Part shown: in pieces, positions 10,775-22,200 of the stretch
How positions within the stretch are numbered: position 1 is the first letter of the stretch
Layout of the letters: every line of letters starts with the position of its first letter
Assembly (NCBI RefSeq): GCF_030253575.1
Contig: NC_080561.1
Location: forward strand, 37,433,564 to 37,497,563
Origin: Rhododendron vialii
Taxonomy: Eukaryota; Streptophyta; Magnoliopsida; Ericales; Ericaceae
Length of the DNA stretch: 64,000 bases
Direction of reading: 5' to 3'
Made by a program: the position numbers and the translations under genes
The notes under the pieces: generated by a model
Database searches by the model: none
What the model was told of the DNA's origin: nothing
What the model saw: the letters and a program-made list of their open reading frames with translations, nothing else

Positions 10775-11020
10775 GTGGGTCCTATACAATCGATCGAAGC
10801 TGTTCAATTCGTTTGAAACATATTTATACGAGTCCTTGTTAAAAATTAGCTCATTCGAATATCGATAAGGCTTCATCAATACATTCAACTTTTGTCGATG
10901 TGTATTAATTGAATGAATTGGTTAAGTTTTTACCGATATCAGAATGATGTGATTTTTTTGGGAACTTTTAAAATTTTATGTTAAATAAATTGAGGAACTC
11001 CGATCAATAACACAAGATCT
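10775..11020. mobile_element. Eroded foldback element
   Basis: The left arm 'gatcgaagctgttcaattcg ... ttgaaacatattt' pairs loosely with right-arm 'aaattgaggaactccgatca'. The centre carries 'cgataaggcttcatcaatac', inverted further on. Confidence 0.45.
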
Positions 11021-11034
11021 CAAAGAACGGACAA

Positions 11035-11275
11035 CAAAGTTTACTTCTATTTTTGGTAATTCAAACCGTTCAATTTGCTTGAAACATATTTTTTAAGGGC
11101 ATCTAGAGAAATTAGCTCAAAATATTACTGAAAAATGCTTGATCCAAACAATTATTTATAAAATTTGACAAGTTCGGATCAAACAATTTTCAATATTCTT
11201 TTGAGCTGATTTCTTGAGAGTACCCTTCAAAATATGTTTTAAAGCAAATTGAACCATTTGAATCATCAAAATATA
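11035..11275. mobile_element. Foldback element upstream of the GT14 gene
   Basis: 'ttcaaaccgttcaatttgct' and 'gaaacatattttttaagggc' on the left are answered by 'gtacccttcaaaatatg' and 'gcaaattgaaccatttgaat' on the right. Arms are about 100 bp. The element ends about 200 bp before the start codon at 11474, so it may lie in the promoter. Confidence 0.6.
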
Positions 11276-11473
11276 ACCCGAAATTAGAAGTGTCACACCA
11301 TAAGAAAAAAATGAGAGATCCTATGTAGCCATGTAGGAAGCTTACTATAGAGCAGAGTTTACTTCTACGCTAAGACTCCCCCAAAACATCTGTCTCCTCT
11401 TCCCCACCGAATTCCCAATTCCGGCAAAGGCTCTTTACCTTCTTGATCCAACTCCCCAAAACCCTAATTTCCC

Positions 11474-14400
11474 ATGAAACGATCCCACATTCACCTCCCT
11501 CGCTGCCTCACCCGAAAATGGCTAATCCCCGTGCTATTCACCTCCACAATCTCCCTCATCTCCCTCCTCATCACAACCCTTCCCCACCACAATCCAAACC
11601 CTAACCCCAACCCGTCCATTCCAATTTCCGACTCGAATTCCAACCTCAGAACGGGCCCGCCGGAGCTGCCCCGGTTCGCGTACTACCTCTCCGGAGGCGC
11701 GGGCGACGGGCCGCGCCTGAAGCGGCTGCTGCAGGCGGCGTACCACCCGAGGAACTTCTACCTGCTGCACCTCGACCTTGAAGCCTCGGACGCCGAGCGG
11801 CTCGAGCTGGCCAGGTACGCGAGGGCGGAGGAGGGGGTGCTGAGGAAGTTCAGGAACGTGATGGTGGTGGGCAAGGCCAACCTGGTTACGTACAAGGGGC
11901 CCACGGCGATCGCGTGCACGTTGCACGCGGTCGCGATACTGTTGCGGAAGGGGAGGTGGGATTGGTTTGTTAATCTCAGTGCGTCGGATTATCCTCTCGT
12001 GCCGCAGGACGGTTAGTTTTGTTCTTCGTTGGATTAACTATTGATTGGAGATCATTTTTATACCAGCTTTGATTGTATGCTCGTCTTGTACATTTCTCGA
12101 TTCTGTATATGGTTAGTTTGATGATGTTGAAATGAGTATTGGTATAACCCCTAGGGTTTGGCCCGGTGGTCAAGGCCTCAGACTTAGGGGTTTGCTCTCT
12201 CATAAGATCTCAGGTTCGAAACCTCTTAGGTGCTATCAACTCCTTTAGGGCTAGTTCATATGGAGCATTTGCTCCGGCTTTAAGTGAGGCTCCGCTATTG
12301 AATGGTTGGTTTATGGTCTAAGGATTAGTTGAAGTGCGTGTGAGCTGGCCTGGACACCTAGTTATCAAAAAAAGTAAGAAATGGGTACTAGTAAAGGCAT
12401 TACTTGTTAATGTGAGAGAATTGAGTGGGGTTTAGTGGTCCGTGTATGATCAACGTGATTTTTGATCTTGTTGAAGTTTTCAATAAGCTTTCACAACGAT
12501 CATCAAAGTAGGCACATGATAGGCCTGCTCCTCCGCAAGCCTATCGCATGCCTACTTTGATGATCGGAACGGTTCGTTTTGTGAAAGCTTATTGAAAACT
12601 TTAACAAGATTAAAAATCATGCTGAACACTTGCATTGGGCAACTAACCTTACAAGACAGGTGATATACCGTTCGGGTGTTATACTGGTAATTCTGCATTA
12701 TTAGTCCGGTGAGATCAGAGATGGCTCGTCCTATGGGATTATAAGTTATAACCCATCACAAGTAGTCCAGCCTACCAAACATGGCTAATTATGTGTTGGA
12801 ATGTGATTATTTGGAGTTAGGGCAATAGTTGATGACGCAAGGAGAAAAATGGTTTGTGATTTAACCACAAACTGCCCTCTGGAATCTGGATGGAGTAACA
12901 TGTGTAAACTGAGAGAAATGAGCTTCAGTTCCTGAAGAAGTTTGAATGTTGCATTTTATGGGTAGGGTTTAGCAGGAGAAACGTCGTTTCCATGTCTATT
13001 TCTCAATTTATGGTCTGAAATACTCTGTCCCGTTGGGGAAAAAAAAACACATTGTACAGGACTGAGAAGTTGAATGGGATTAAAGTTCTGAAAGTTACGT
13101 TCACTTCATGTGCTGATGGGTGTTGATTGTACAATGCCCTGGAAGAGGTGACAAAAGTTGCCAACCATGCACATGTTGCTATTGAAGAAGGAATCTGTTC
13201 ATTTCATAGTCCTGCAAGCATTTCTGGCTAGTATCTCTTGCTAAAGGTCATAGGTAATGGGACACAACAATTTTTTGTTTTGAGGGAAGTACCTCTGTCA
13301 CTTGTAATGCTCTTATCCAATCGAAAACTACCCTAAGGAGGGCTATAACCTGAAGAAGATACCTCTTGCAACCATAATGCCCTTACCTATGGCAAACTAT
13401 CTTAGTGTACTCCTCACCCTTTCTCCTTTTTGTTGTTGGGTTGGGGTGGTACCTATGTGAAAAAATAGTTGCTGAGTAAGCTTAACTCAATTGCTTACCT
13501 TGGGTATTTGTGGCTTCAAAAATCTTAGTAGCTCTCGCGTTGTCCAGCATTGTGAGACCGCGTTTCTTTCTTCTTTTTTGAATGGGATTAGTGTAGATTG
13601 ATCGAATTGCAAGCTTCCAACTTCAAAAGTCTCCTTCCTATATAAGTTTTTCTTGGTGGTCACTTTGGCATTTTCAAGTCTTTTCTAGTTTTTTGCCCTT
13701 ATTCTTGTAAGTGAAGCATTTTATTGCAAATTGCAATATCTGGCATTGTCTTCTTCTTCTTCTTCTTCTTTTTTTTATCAGCAATATCTGGCATTGTCTT
13801 TAGGCCTTCAGGTTGTATTGGGCTTTGTCCCATAGGCTGTATTTTCTAACTTTTGGTTGGAATCCCTTCCTTTACCCCTAATAAATTGTTACTTTTGCCG
13901 ATCAAAAAATAAAAATAAAAATCTGCCATTGTCAGTCTGGCTATCGATATCTAATCATTGGACCACTTTACCATGCAGTATTGGTTTATGGATTTTGTAA
14001 TGAACACTTAATTCCTCTTGTTCCAGATCTCCTCCACATATTCTCGTACTTGCCTAGGGATCTAAACTTCCTTGAGCACACAAGCAATATTGGCTGGAAA
14101 GAGTGAGCATGCAATTCCTGTCTCTGTACTCTTCCCTATAGTCCGTAGAGAATTTACATCTGCTTTTTTTTATTTGCTCATGCTGAGGTAATCATTAGGG
14201 GCATTCTGGTTTTATGCTTGCAGGTTTCAAAGAGGAAGGCCTATCATTGTAGATCCAGGCTTGTATCATTCAAAGAAATCCGTTGTATTTGGGGCCAAAG
14301 AGAAAAGATCTTTGCCTGCTTCGTTTAAGTTATTCATGGGTAATTCCATTATTTTTGCTTTGTATCTGCAATTTACTTATTTGTGGTTTGATTATTCATG

Positions 14401-16081
14401 TGGATAGGATTACTCAAGACTCAAGTAACTCTTCTACTGTCTTTTTCACCTTCATGGACCTTTGATATCTGCATGGCTATGTGGTTTTATATACTGAAAG
14501 ACACGCAAGGAGTTGTACAAAACTATTTTTAACAAAATATCTCTAGTCTTGTAGTTTCAGATTTTTAATTTGCTAAAACTGATTTTGTAGTCCTCAAATA
14601 AGAAAATCAACTTCTATATCTGTGTTACTAGGGTCTGGAAATTAAATTGCTTTTAGAGACTGAGGATTGATATTTACTCCTTTGTCCCGTATGGACTGGA
14701 CTCAGAAAGTGAAACCAAGTGAATAAGAGAAGGGGCAAAGTTTTATGCATCAAGTTGGGTCAATTTGAGTCAAATATTGTGTTACTTAGCTTTTGGCAAG
14801 CTGCAGAAATGCTGATTTAGGTTTTATTAGGGTTTTACAGTGGTCTCATAGCCTCATAAACTTATTGGACTCGCTTTGTTATGGATTATAGATGGGTGGT
14901 TCCAATAGTCACGTAAATTATTGGTCATCTTTATAAGGTACATCTTTTTTGGATTTTTGGGGACGAGTAAGCGTGGAATGTAGGAAAACTTTGGACCCCA
15001 GTAGGGAAGCCCCGGGATACCTGCAAGTTGCAACCACCTATAAGCCACCTTAGTTAGGGCATTACCAACATGATCCGAATGCAATACCTCCGGATTTATG
15101 GCTGGTCCAAGTGTGAACCTTAGATCACTTGACGTCTCTTTTTCCAAAAACATCAAATGATGCAAATACTTCATATATGTTTGTGACATTTCGAATGAAG
15201 CTCTTAACCTTGACTCAAAAGGAAAACTTGTCACATTTCTAACTGTTAATTTGTTCTCAGTTGGATCTCCCCCTGATCATAACCCTTCCAATCCAAGTGA
15301 AGGCAGGATATAGAGTCTAGGTTTCAAGTACAACCACATCGAGGATTTACCTGCTAAAGTCGATTCTTGAGCATCCATTTCCTTGTAGATTTGTCCTTGT
15401 TTTTTGGCATGAAAGCATCTGGGAGTCATGAAGATGGAGTTCTGAAACGTAATTGTGTTTTCAACATTATGCTTCTTTATCTTGTCCAGAACTATGTACA
15501 CTGTTAGTGCGGATGAATCTTTTTCCTGTGTATCTACCTTTTAACTTCAAATTTCCCCATCTGCAGGATCTGAATGGGTAGTACTGAGCAGATCATTTCT
15601 CGAATTCTCCATATGGGGTTGGGATAATCTCCCGCGCACTCTCCTTATGTATTACACGAATTTCATGTCACCGCAAGAGGGCTACTTCCACACCGTGATA
15701 TGCAACCACAAAGACTACCAGAACACCACGGTAAACCATGACTTGCACTATATAAGGTGGGATGATCCTCCGAAGCAGCAACCGATGAATCTGACGTTAG
15801 GTCATTTTGACGAAATGATCCAGAGTGGTGCCCCTTTTGCTCGTAACTTTGTAAAAGATGATCCGGTTTTGGACAAAATTGACGAGGAAATTTTGGGGAG
15901 GTCGGATGGACAATTTACGCTGGGGGGTTGGTGCGTGGGTAATTCTGCTAGAGACAACGATCCTTGTGTGGTTCATGGGAGTCCAAATGCAGTTAGACCT
16001 TCTGTAAGTTCGAGAAGGCTGGAGAAACTTATTTTGAAGCTTCTTGATTCCGAAAATTTCAGGACGAAACAGTGTAACTAA
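11474..16081 (+). CDS. GT14 'Branch' family glycosyltransferase, GlcAT14-like beta-glucuronosyltransferase (4 exons, 414 aa)
   Basis: Exons 11474-12011, 14027-14102, 14224-14339 and 15567-16081; all junctions are GT-AG and keep frame. Family knowledge: Arabidopsis GlcAT14A-C are Golgi enzymes that add glucuronic acid to arabinogalactan-protein galactans. The product looks like a type II membrane protein: a short basic N-terminus, a hydrophobic anchor at about residues 16-36, a low-complexity PN stem, then the Core-2/I-branching domain from about residue 67 (RFAYYLSGG) to near the C-terminus. Recognisable blocks are 'LSASDYPLVPQDD' (exon 1/2 junction), 'IVDPGLY', 'SRSFLEFSIWGWDNLPRTLL', 'SPQEGYFHTVICN' and 'GGWC'. 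The length is close to the Arabidopsis relatives (~450 aa). Exon 1 is unusually GC-rich against the gene's AT-rich surroundings. Intron 1 (2.0 kb) hosts a SINE, a foldback and a LINE tail. Acceptor specificity is inferred from family only. Confidence 0.93.
12141..12377 (+). mobile_element. tRNA-derived SINE in GT14 intron 1
   Basis: RNA polymerase III promoter boxes are visible: an A-box-like 'tggcccggtggtc' and a B box 'ggttcgaaacc' about 50 bp later. A tRNA-unrelated body follows, ending in a short A-tail after 'ctagttatc'. Near-identical 12-mers gaaatgagtatt (12129-12140) and gaaatgggtact (12378-12389) flank it, 10 of 12 matching, as expected of target duplications. Same strand as the host gene. 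Confidence 0.82.
12442..12629. mobile_element. Foldback element in GT14 intron 1
   Basis: Arms 'gttttcaataagctttcac' and 'gatcatcaaagtaggca' are inverted around 'gcctgctcctccgcaagc'. About 85-bp arms, no coding. Confidence 0.72.
13799..13920 (+). mobile_element. 5'-truncated LINE 3' end with 13-bp target duplication
   Basis: The segment ends in a typical plant LINE tail ('taataaattgttacttttgc' then an A-rich run). It is bracketed by atctggcattgtc (13786-13798) and atctgccattgtc (13921-13933). An extra copy of the left 13-mer lies at about 13738-13750 beside a (TCT)n tract. Lies within GT14 intron 1. Confidence 0.72.
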
Positions 16082-16870
16082 ATCTGGCTATTCTTCATTT
16101 TGCCTCTGTTTTCTCTCTCTTGGTTGGTGCCATACTGGCATTAGGAATTGTGTCGAATGGAGAGTTTCTGAAAGCAGAGGTGAAGCCCAAACGCACCCTC
16201 GATCACTGATGGAGGAACTGATGGAGGAAGAGTTTGAGACGGACGGTCTTGCAGCCTGTAATTTAGACATCTATTTGAGACCACTCTCATAAGGTGCAGC
16301 GTATCTGCAGTCCCGTAACATGCAATTTGCCCTTCGCCCTTCCTTGTTAGCACGAATCCATATCTGATATGAGGGCTCATTTTGATCGGTACACTCTTGT
16401 TTTCATTGAAAAAACGTGTGCCGATCAAGAGATTAAGGAAACGTCCAACTTGGTCTAAATGTAAAATGCAATTAATTTTTCTTTTGATTGGCGAAAGTGA
16501 TCGGAGTAATGGAGTATAATTTTTTAAAACAAGAGAATTTGTTAGCCTTCCATTTCAAGTCCTCCTAACCATGGACTTTTTGCCATCTTTTTAAATTAAG
16601 TTAGGACCAAATTTCAAAGAAGTCCACCTACATCTTTTTATGAAAATCATACTATTGAACAATTTTACAGCTTACAGGATAGTCCAGGAAAACAATGTTA
16701 GACACAAATTTTATTTATTTATTTATTTATTGTTTGTGAAGAGATTAATGTTAGGACTCCAACGCAGCCGTATAAAACAAGTGGAGACTTTTTATTAGGT
16801 TTCTTAACAAATTTGAAAACAAGAAAAAAAAAAAAACAAGTTTTGCATAGTACTGGCAATACATCGGTAA
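16082..16870. other. 3' flank of the GT14 gene
   Basis: Probable 3' UTR for the first few hundred bases; no gene seen after that. AT-rich with a (TTTA)n run near 16709-16730. Confidence 0.4.
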
Positions 16871-16875
16871 AGATT

Positions 16876-16993
16876 TGGCCTCACCTTGAAAACGTGAAAA
16901 ATAAAATGAGAGAACATCTAAAAAGATTAATAGTTTGGCCTCACCTTGAAAACGTGAAAAATAAAATGAGAGAATATCTAAAAAGATTAATAG
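16876..16993. repeat. 60-bp tandem duplication (2 copies)
   Basis: Two almost identical units starting 'tttggcctcaccttgaaaac' and ending 'aaaaagattaata', differing at about two positions. The near-identity points to a recent event. Confidence 0.92.
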
Positions 16994-17024
16994 AAAAAAC
17001 AACAATAGGTATACAACTTTAAAA

Positions 17025-17175
17025 CACAACTTTAAAAGCAACCGTATCCAACGTACATCGGACGGCTTTAAACACAACTCTAAAAATAACTGTATCCAAA
17101 GTCAATCGATGCACGTGAATTCACATACATCGGACGGCTCAAAACACAGTTACGTTTGGAGGAGTTGTGCCGGCA
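17025..17175. repeat. Copies of the 'aaaacacaact ... cggacggct' MITE family
   Basis: Two adjacent partial units, each with 'acatcggacggct' and 'aaacacaact', resembling the arms of the elements at 47165, 52226, 59525 and 61380. Confidence 0.5.
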
Positions 17176-17202
17176 GTTGTTTTGAGTTTTTGTAAGAGTA
17201 AA

Positions 17203-17588
17203 GCTACAGTTCCCAACCGGGGAATCCCGATCGGAATCCCGACGTTCCGCTGGGCCCACTCCGGCCACCGGACGGCTGATCCGAGCCGTCCAAAAATTCT
17301 AAAAAAAAAATCCGAGTGGGCCATTGAGAGAATCAAGGGCATCAGACGTGTTTAGGTAGCCGATCCAAACACTCCAATTTTTGTGTGTATATTTGTGTAT
17401 ATATACACAAAAAATGGAGTGTTCGGATCGGCCACCTAAACACGTCGGATACCGTTGATTTCTGTGATGGCCCACTCGGATTTTTTTTTAAGAATTTTTG
17501 GACGGCTCGGATCAGCCGTCCGGTAGCCGGAGTGGGCCAGGCGGGGCGTTGGGATTCCGATCGGGAAAATGGGTCGGGAAGTGTAGAC
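17203..17588. mobile_element. 385-bp foldback directly upstream of the DP promoter
   Basis: Near-complete inverted repeat. 'ccgatcggaatcccgacg', 'gacggctgatccgagccgtc', 'tccgagtgggccat' and 'gacgtgtttaggt' appear in both arms in opposite orientation around a central 'gtgtatatttgtgtatatatac'. Because of the symmetry, both strands open the same short peptide frame. GC-rich compared with flanks. Confidence 0.85.
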
Positions 17589-17638
17589 ATTCTGTTTTTG
17601 TAAATAGAAAAGGAACAGTAACAAGGACAATTTCGTCC

Positions 17639-17646
17639 TATAAATA
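17639..17646 (+). promoter_or_regulatory. Probable TATA box of the DP gene
   Basis: TATAAATA, followed about 30 bp later by sequence that looks like a 5' leader ending in a donor site (CTCCAG/gtatca at 17823/17824). The leader exon would be roughly 17670-17823. Transcription start not determined. Confidence 0.55.
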
Positions 17647-18084
17647 TAAGTACTCCAAATCCAGAAAGGAAACTCAATTCGTATCCGTAGGAGCGGGAAC
17701 AAACAGTGTCCGTCTCCGACGAAAAACAAAAAAGAAATTCCCCAAAAGCTTCCAGGGTTTGCGCTCGAATACTTCCCTCTTACAGAGCTTCATTCACAGA
17801 TCGAACGCATCATTGACCTCCAGGTATCAATTTAAAACCCTAATGTCCATTTTCGTTGATCGATTTGAAGTCTTAATGTTGCTTTTTCTAGCTTAAGTGA
17901 AGAAAAACGCGATCTCGTTCCTGTTGATCGATTTTTTGTTCGTTGTTTCGGGGTCTGTTAGAGGTTGAGATAGAACAGAATTTTCGTTGTGTAGTCTGTG
18001 ATTGTCCAATTTTCTGCTAACTGGTTGGTAATGATCCGTTGACGGGAATTTATGTTGTAGATGGAAGGGAAACAAAAATTTGAT

Positions 18085-18515
18085 ACACTGGCGGAGGCAG
18101 GATTTTAAACTAGTGGGCCCAGATGTAAACCCTCCTCCTTATATGTTAAGATATACACGTAGCTCGAAAGATAACAAAAAAATAGACTCTATAACTGTTA
18201 TATATTGATACTTACTAGCTTTTGGGAAAACGAGATTTTCATGTAATATACGTTGCTGCCTTATAAAGTTGTACGCGCAACCAAAGAATGGTTGATAACT
18301 TGGAATTTTTAGGAATTTTTTTGACACATATGTGGGAGTTTTAGGGTTTTTTGCTCCCAAGGGACTTGGGGGGGGAGGGGGGAGGGGCGGTGTTCGCAAT
18401 CCCATAGAATTGTTTCAAACTAACTTGAAAAATTGTATAACTAGTGAGAATGTTGGGAGTGGTGAAGGGACGGGGCACCAGCCTGCACCCCTTTGTGTCC
18501 ACCCCTATTATTAGG
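18085..18515. repeat. TE-like repeat in the 5' intron of DP
   Basis: It begins 'tggcggaggcaggatttt' and ends 'gcacccctttgtgtccaccc', phrases I associate with a common plant dispersed repeat. There is no inverted or direct terminal repeat, so the class is undetermined. It includes a G-rich run at 18368-18390. Confidence 0.35.
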
Positions 18516-19269
18516 TCTCAATGTGATTCGGAGGTTATGCAGTTATGCTGAAGATTGAAGATCCTGTCTGAGAGATTCGAAGGTTATGTTAAAGATTGAA
18601 GATCCTATTTGAGTTTATTGTTTCTTTGATACTCATACTTGACAAACAATGCAACCCTTGGTTTAGGTCAATCTCTCTAGTAATTAGGTATGACTGAATT
18701 CTTGACCTAAGACTACAGGTGTTCTCACATATCAAAAGAAAAACCACACAGGTTTTTCTCATGTAATCAAGTGATCGAGTTAAATGCGAAAGATGTTGCC
18801 CACTGGGGCTGTGTTTGTTGATGATTGACCGAACCTTGCTATGTCCTCGTGTTCTTCCTCACATTTAGGAAAAATGCACCGTAGCCCCCCCAACTTTTGA
18901 CAAGTTATCGCTTGTGGCCCTCCCCTGGTATAATTTGGCCAATCCCTTGCTAATTAGTTGGTTTCCCCATTATCCACAGGATTCATGGTCTGGCTATATT
19001 ATCTTGTTACAATTTCCAGAACTCTATTTGATTTTCAAAATGCAGTGGAAATCATTTCCTTGTCGCCAATGTGTTCTTTCTTGCCCTGTTTACAGCAAAA
19101 GATCAGTACGTTGTTTGTTGATTTACGTCTTCTATTTTGGTTATCACTCATCTGTTGCAGGTTTATTGTTTTGGAGATATCTTGCTATTCTACTTGCCAA
19201 GTAAAAGGGTTATTGCTGGCTTCATTTCTTGAGGTAAGAAGTGGGGCTACCCGCAGCTACTAGATTGTG

Positions 19270-22200
19270 ATGGATAACAAATCCTTGGGAGTTTTTGGTG
19301 GCTTTGGTCATAAATATTCTGGTCAAGAATGTTCTATTCCAGCATCAACAAACTGTGATAGTACTGCAACTGCGTATGAAGCTTCGCAGAGATCACATCA
19401 GTTGTCCATCCGTAATGATGGGTACTTACCTCTTTCCTTTCGTTCTTTGCTTGCTTTTCCCAAAAATCCTTGTAGAGAATGGACTGATTATCCCAATGAT
19501 GCTTCCGCTATTTTATACCCATACTGGGGGAACTAGTTGGTGCTTTGATTTATTTTGTATCAAGGCTTTGTTTTTGTATCTAACTCCAAACTTTGGTTCC
19601 CTTAATAGTATGGATGTAAAGAAAAAACGTGTATCAAAAATTACTGGTGGGGGCCTGCGCCAGATCAGTATCACAGGTCAGTAATTTATTTAATGTAGCT
19701 TTGGTTGCTTCCAAGTTCCATACCATCAGTGCTATTTCAATTTCTTCTTTTTCCATCAATGGTACTTAGGAACGTTAACTCGTTTATTTTATTCTTATTT
19801 TTGTTAGTGTTTCTAAAAAATGATAGAAGGTGCCATATGAGGGCAGTCAATTGTATAGAGTACAACCGAAGCTTAGGTTTGGTAGTGACCTTCTAGCTTT
19901 AGATATATCTTATGCATTTAGTAGTACTGTTCACCAGAATTATGATGATATTGTTTGAACCTGCTTTGATTTCTTTCCAGTTGGTAAGAAAGTGGAGAGC
20001 AAGGGAAGAACAACATATAGTGAGGTATTTTTTGCTTTCTTCCTTTCATCTCTTTTCCCTTTTTCTCTTACAGTGTAGCTTTTTAAAGTTTCGTTTGCTA
20101 AAGGAAAACAAATTTGGTGGGGAGAGTCAAGAGAGTTTTTCACTCTACATTGCGCACAAATTTAACATCGGTTAAGCTTTTTGGACATGCTTTTTTTAAT
20201 CCTGAATGGTGATTTTGGGAATTCATCTGAGGACTAAGTGAAGATAAAAACGGTAAACGAAACAACAAAGCATAAGTAAAATGTCTGTAGAATGAAATGG
20301 CTGAGTTGTGACCTGTTATTTCAAACATCAATCCAACAAGACGTCTTTAATCGTCATCCAAAAAAAATAACACAAGATGGCTTGTAACTATGAAAATTTC
20401 ACCACCAATTCATTCCAGTGCAATATTTGTTAGGTAATTAAGAATAAAGATCAGTAACAACTAGAAGCACTAAGATTTACATAGTTTTCCAGGATTGCCG
20501 ACCTCCACGGCTCACATTTACAGTGATGGCTGTGAGGTTAGCCAGTATATCTGATGCTTGGTTTACATCAATAACTTACCGTAATACCCTTCCCTTAGTA
20601 CTCAGAAGAGATTTTGCCAAACCCGACAAGATTGTGTAATTATACGTAAGAGTAGCAATTTACGTATGAAGACCTAATTGGCTTGTAACCATTTGTCATT
20701 ACCCATTCAGAGTACTTCCTTGTAGCTATCCAGTTTCCCAATTTAGTGAAATCACTATGGGTAACTTTTAGTCTAAGACATGAAATTTAATTTTCCAAAG
20801 CTCATGTTGGTTTGATCTCCTTAGCTGTTTTACTTTTAGGGCGAGTGCCTATGTCTTGCCATATTACTACATTTACTTTAGCTTGAATTTATTGGTTCCT
20901 TTGTTCATGAGGTCTAGGTTGCTGATGAAATTGTAGTGGAGTTTACTGAAGCAAACAGTTCAGTTTCTCTGGATAAGGTTTTGTCTAACCCTAGAAACTT
21001 ATTTTCTGTCAATGAGTTTATTATGTGAGCTAGGTAAGATAATATCTTAATGTGTGATGTTTTCAACTCCTTAGGTTGAGGAGAAGAATATACGGAGGCG
21101 TGTATATGATGCACTAAATGTTCTTATGGCACTGGACATTATCGTTAAAGAGGGTAAGGAAATTCAGTGGAAGGGTCTTCCTAGCACAGATGTGAAGGAT
21201 ATGGAGCAGAATAAGGTTGGCAATGAAACTCCTTTTGTGATATTTATGAGAGAACCTTCTGCCTCTCTCCTGCCTCCCCTGCCCCTCTCCCTCCACTTCT
21301 GTACGTGTTTTAATGATGCAAGACAGGAACACAGGATCTTGAGGTCACCATGTGGAAATAGTATGTAATTTTCTTAATCCCCAGGTGGTGTGTTTTGAGC
21401 GATCTATGATTTGGTGGCTTAGAGGGGGGTGATGGAAAAGGGTTGAGGCCTGGACTGAGATGTTGGATTAATTTCCCAACAGTTAAGCTTTTGGGACAAC
21501 TGATGATTTTTACTTATTCATTGCCCCGTATGAACTATCATTTGTCTTGCAGTGGTGAATTATACTCCAATTATGGACTGGTTTTCCTCCTAATTTTATA
21601 GATAAAAGGGGCGTATGTCTGTCTCGTCCTGTCGTAATATTTCATCACCAGTTGATTCAGAAAGTTTCAAGCTGAGAACATAGTAGTTTCGCTTTGAAAT
21701 ATTCAATTTCAATTAATTCTTTTATCCTTGTAGGCATTGCGTGTAAAGCTGATGAACCAAATTGGAAAGAAAGCAGCCTACTTGAAAGATTTGGAAGAAC
21801 AAGTAAGCGTCATTTGGTCATTTCTTTGTTACCCCTTAGAGAACAGCATTGTAACCAGAGTTTGTCTGAGTTCTGAGGAAATACATTTGCCTCCTGTAAT
21901 AGGATATGAAAAGATACTTTATATTCCATTAATTGGCATAGAATCAGGTCGACACATATCAAACTGTTTTGTTACACTTTTCTTTTTTCTTCCACTACAA
22001 TTAAAATATAATAGGTAGTTAGTAACTATTATGAATCTTGGTTTTATAGAACTGTCACTACTCTCACTGATTGCAAAGGTAGATATTTATTTCCATTGCA
22101 TCTATTCTAGTAAAATTCCTCTGCATGGGTGTATACTATTCAATTAATAGTACCTGGATTCAGTCAATATCTAAAATACATGTGTTAGTCATACCACTGA

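Noticed and set aside
12141..12230. Possible tRNA gene (A and B boxes present)
   Set aside because: No cloverleaf can be drawn, and the downstream body, A-tail and target duplication identify it as a SINE.
17139..17729. Pair of similar peptides on opposite strands as two small genes
   Set aside because: The similarity follows from the palindrome at 17203-17588, which makes both strands read alike.
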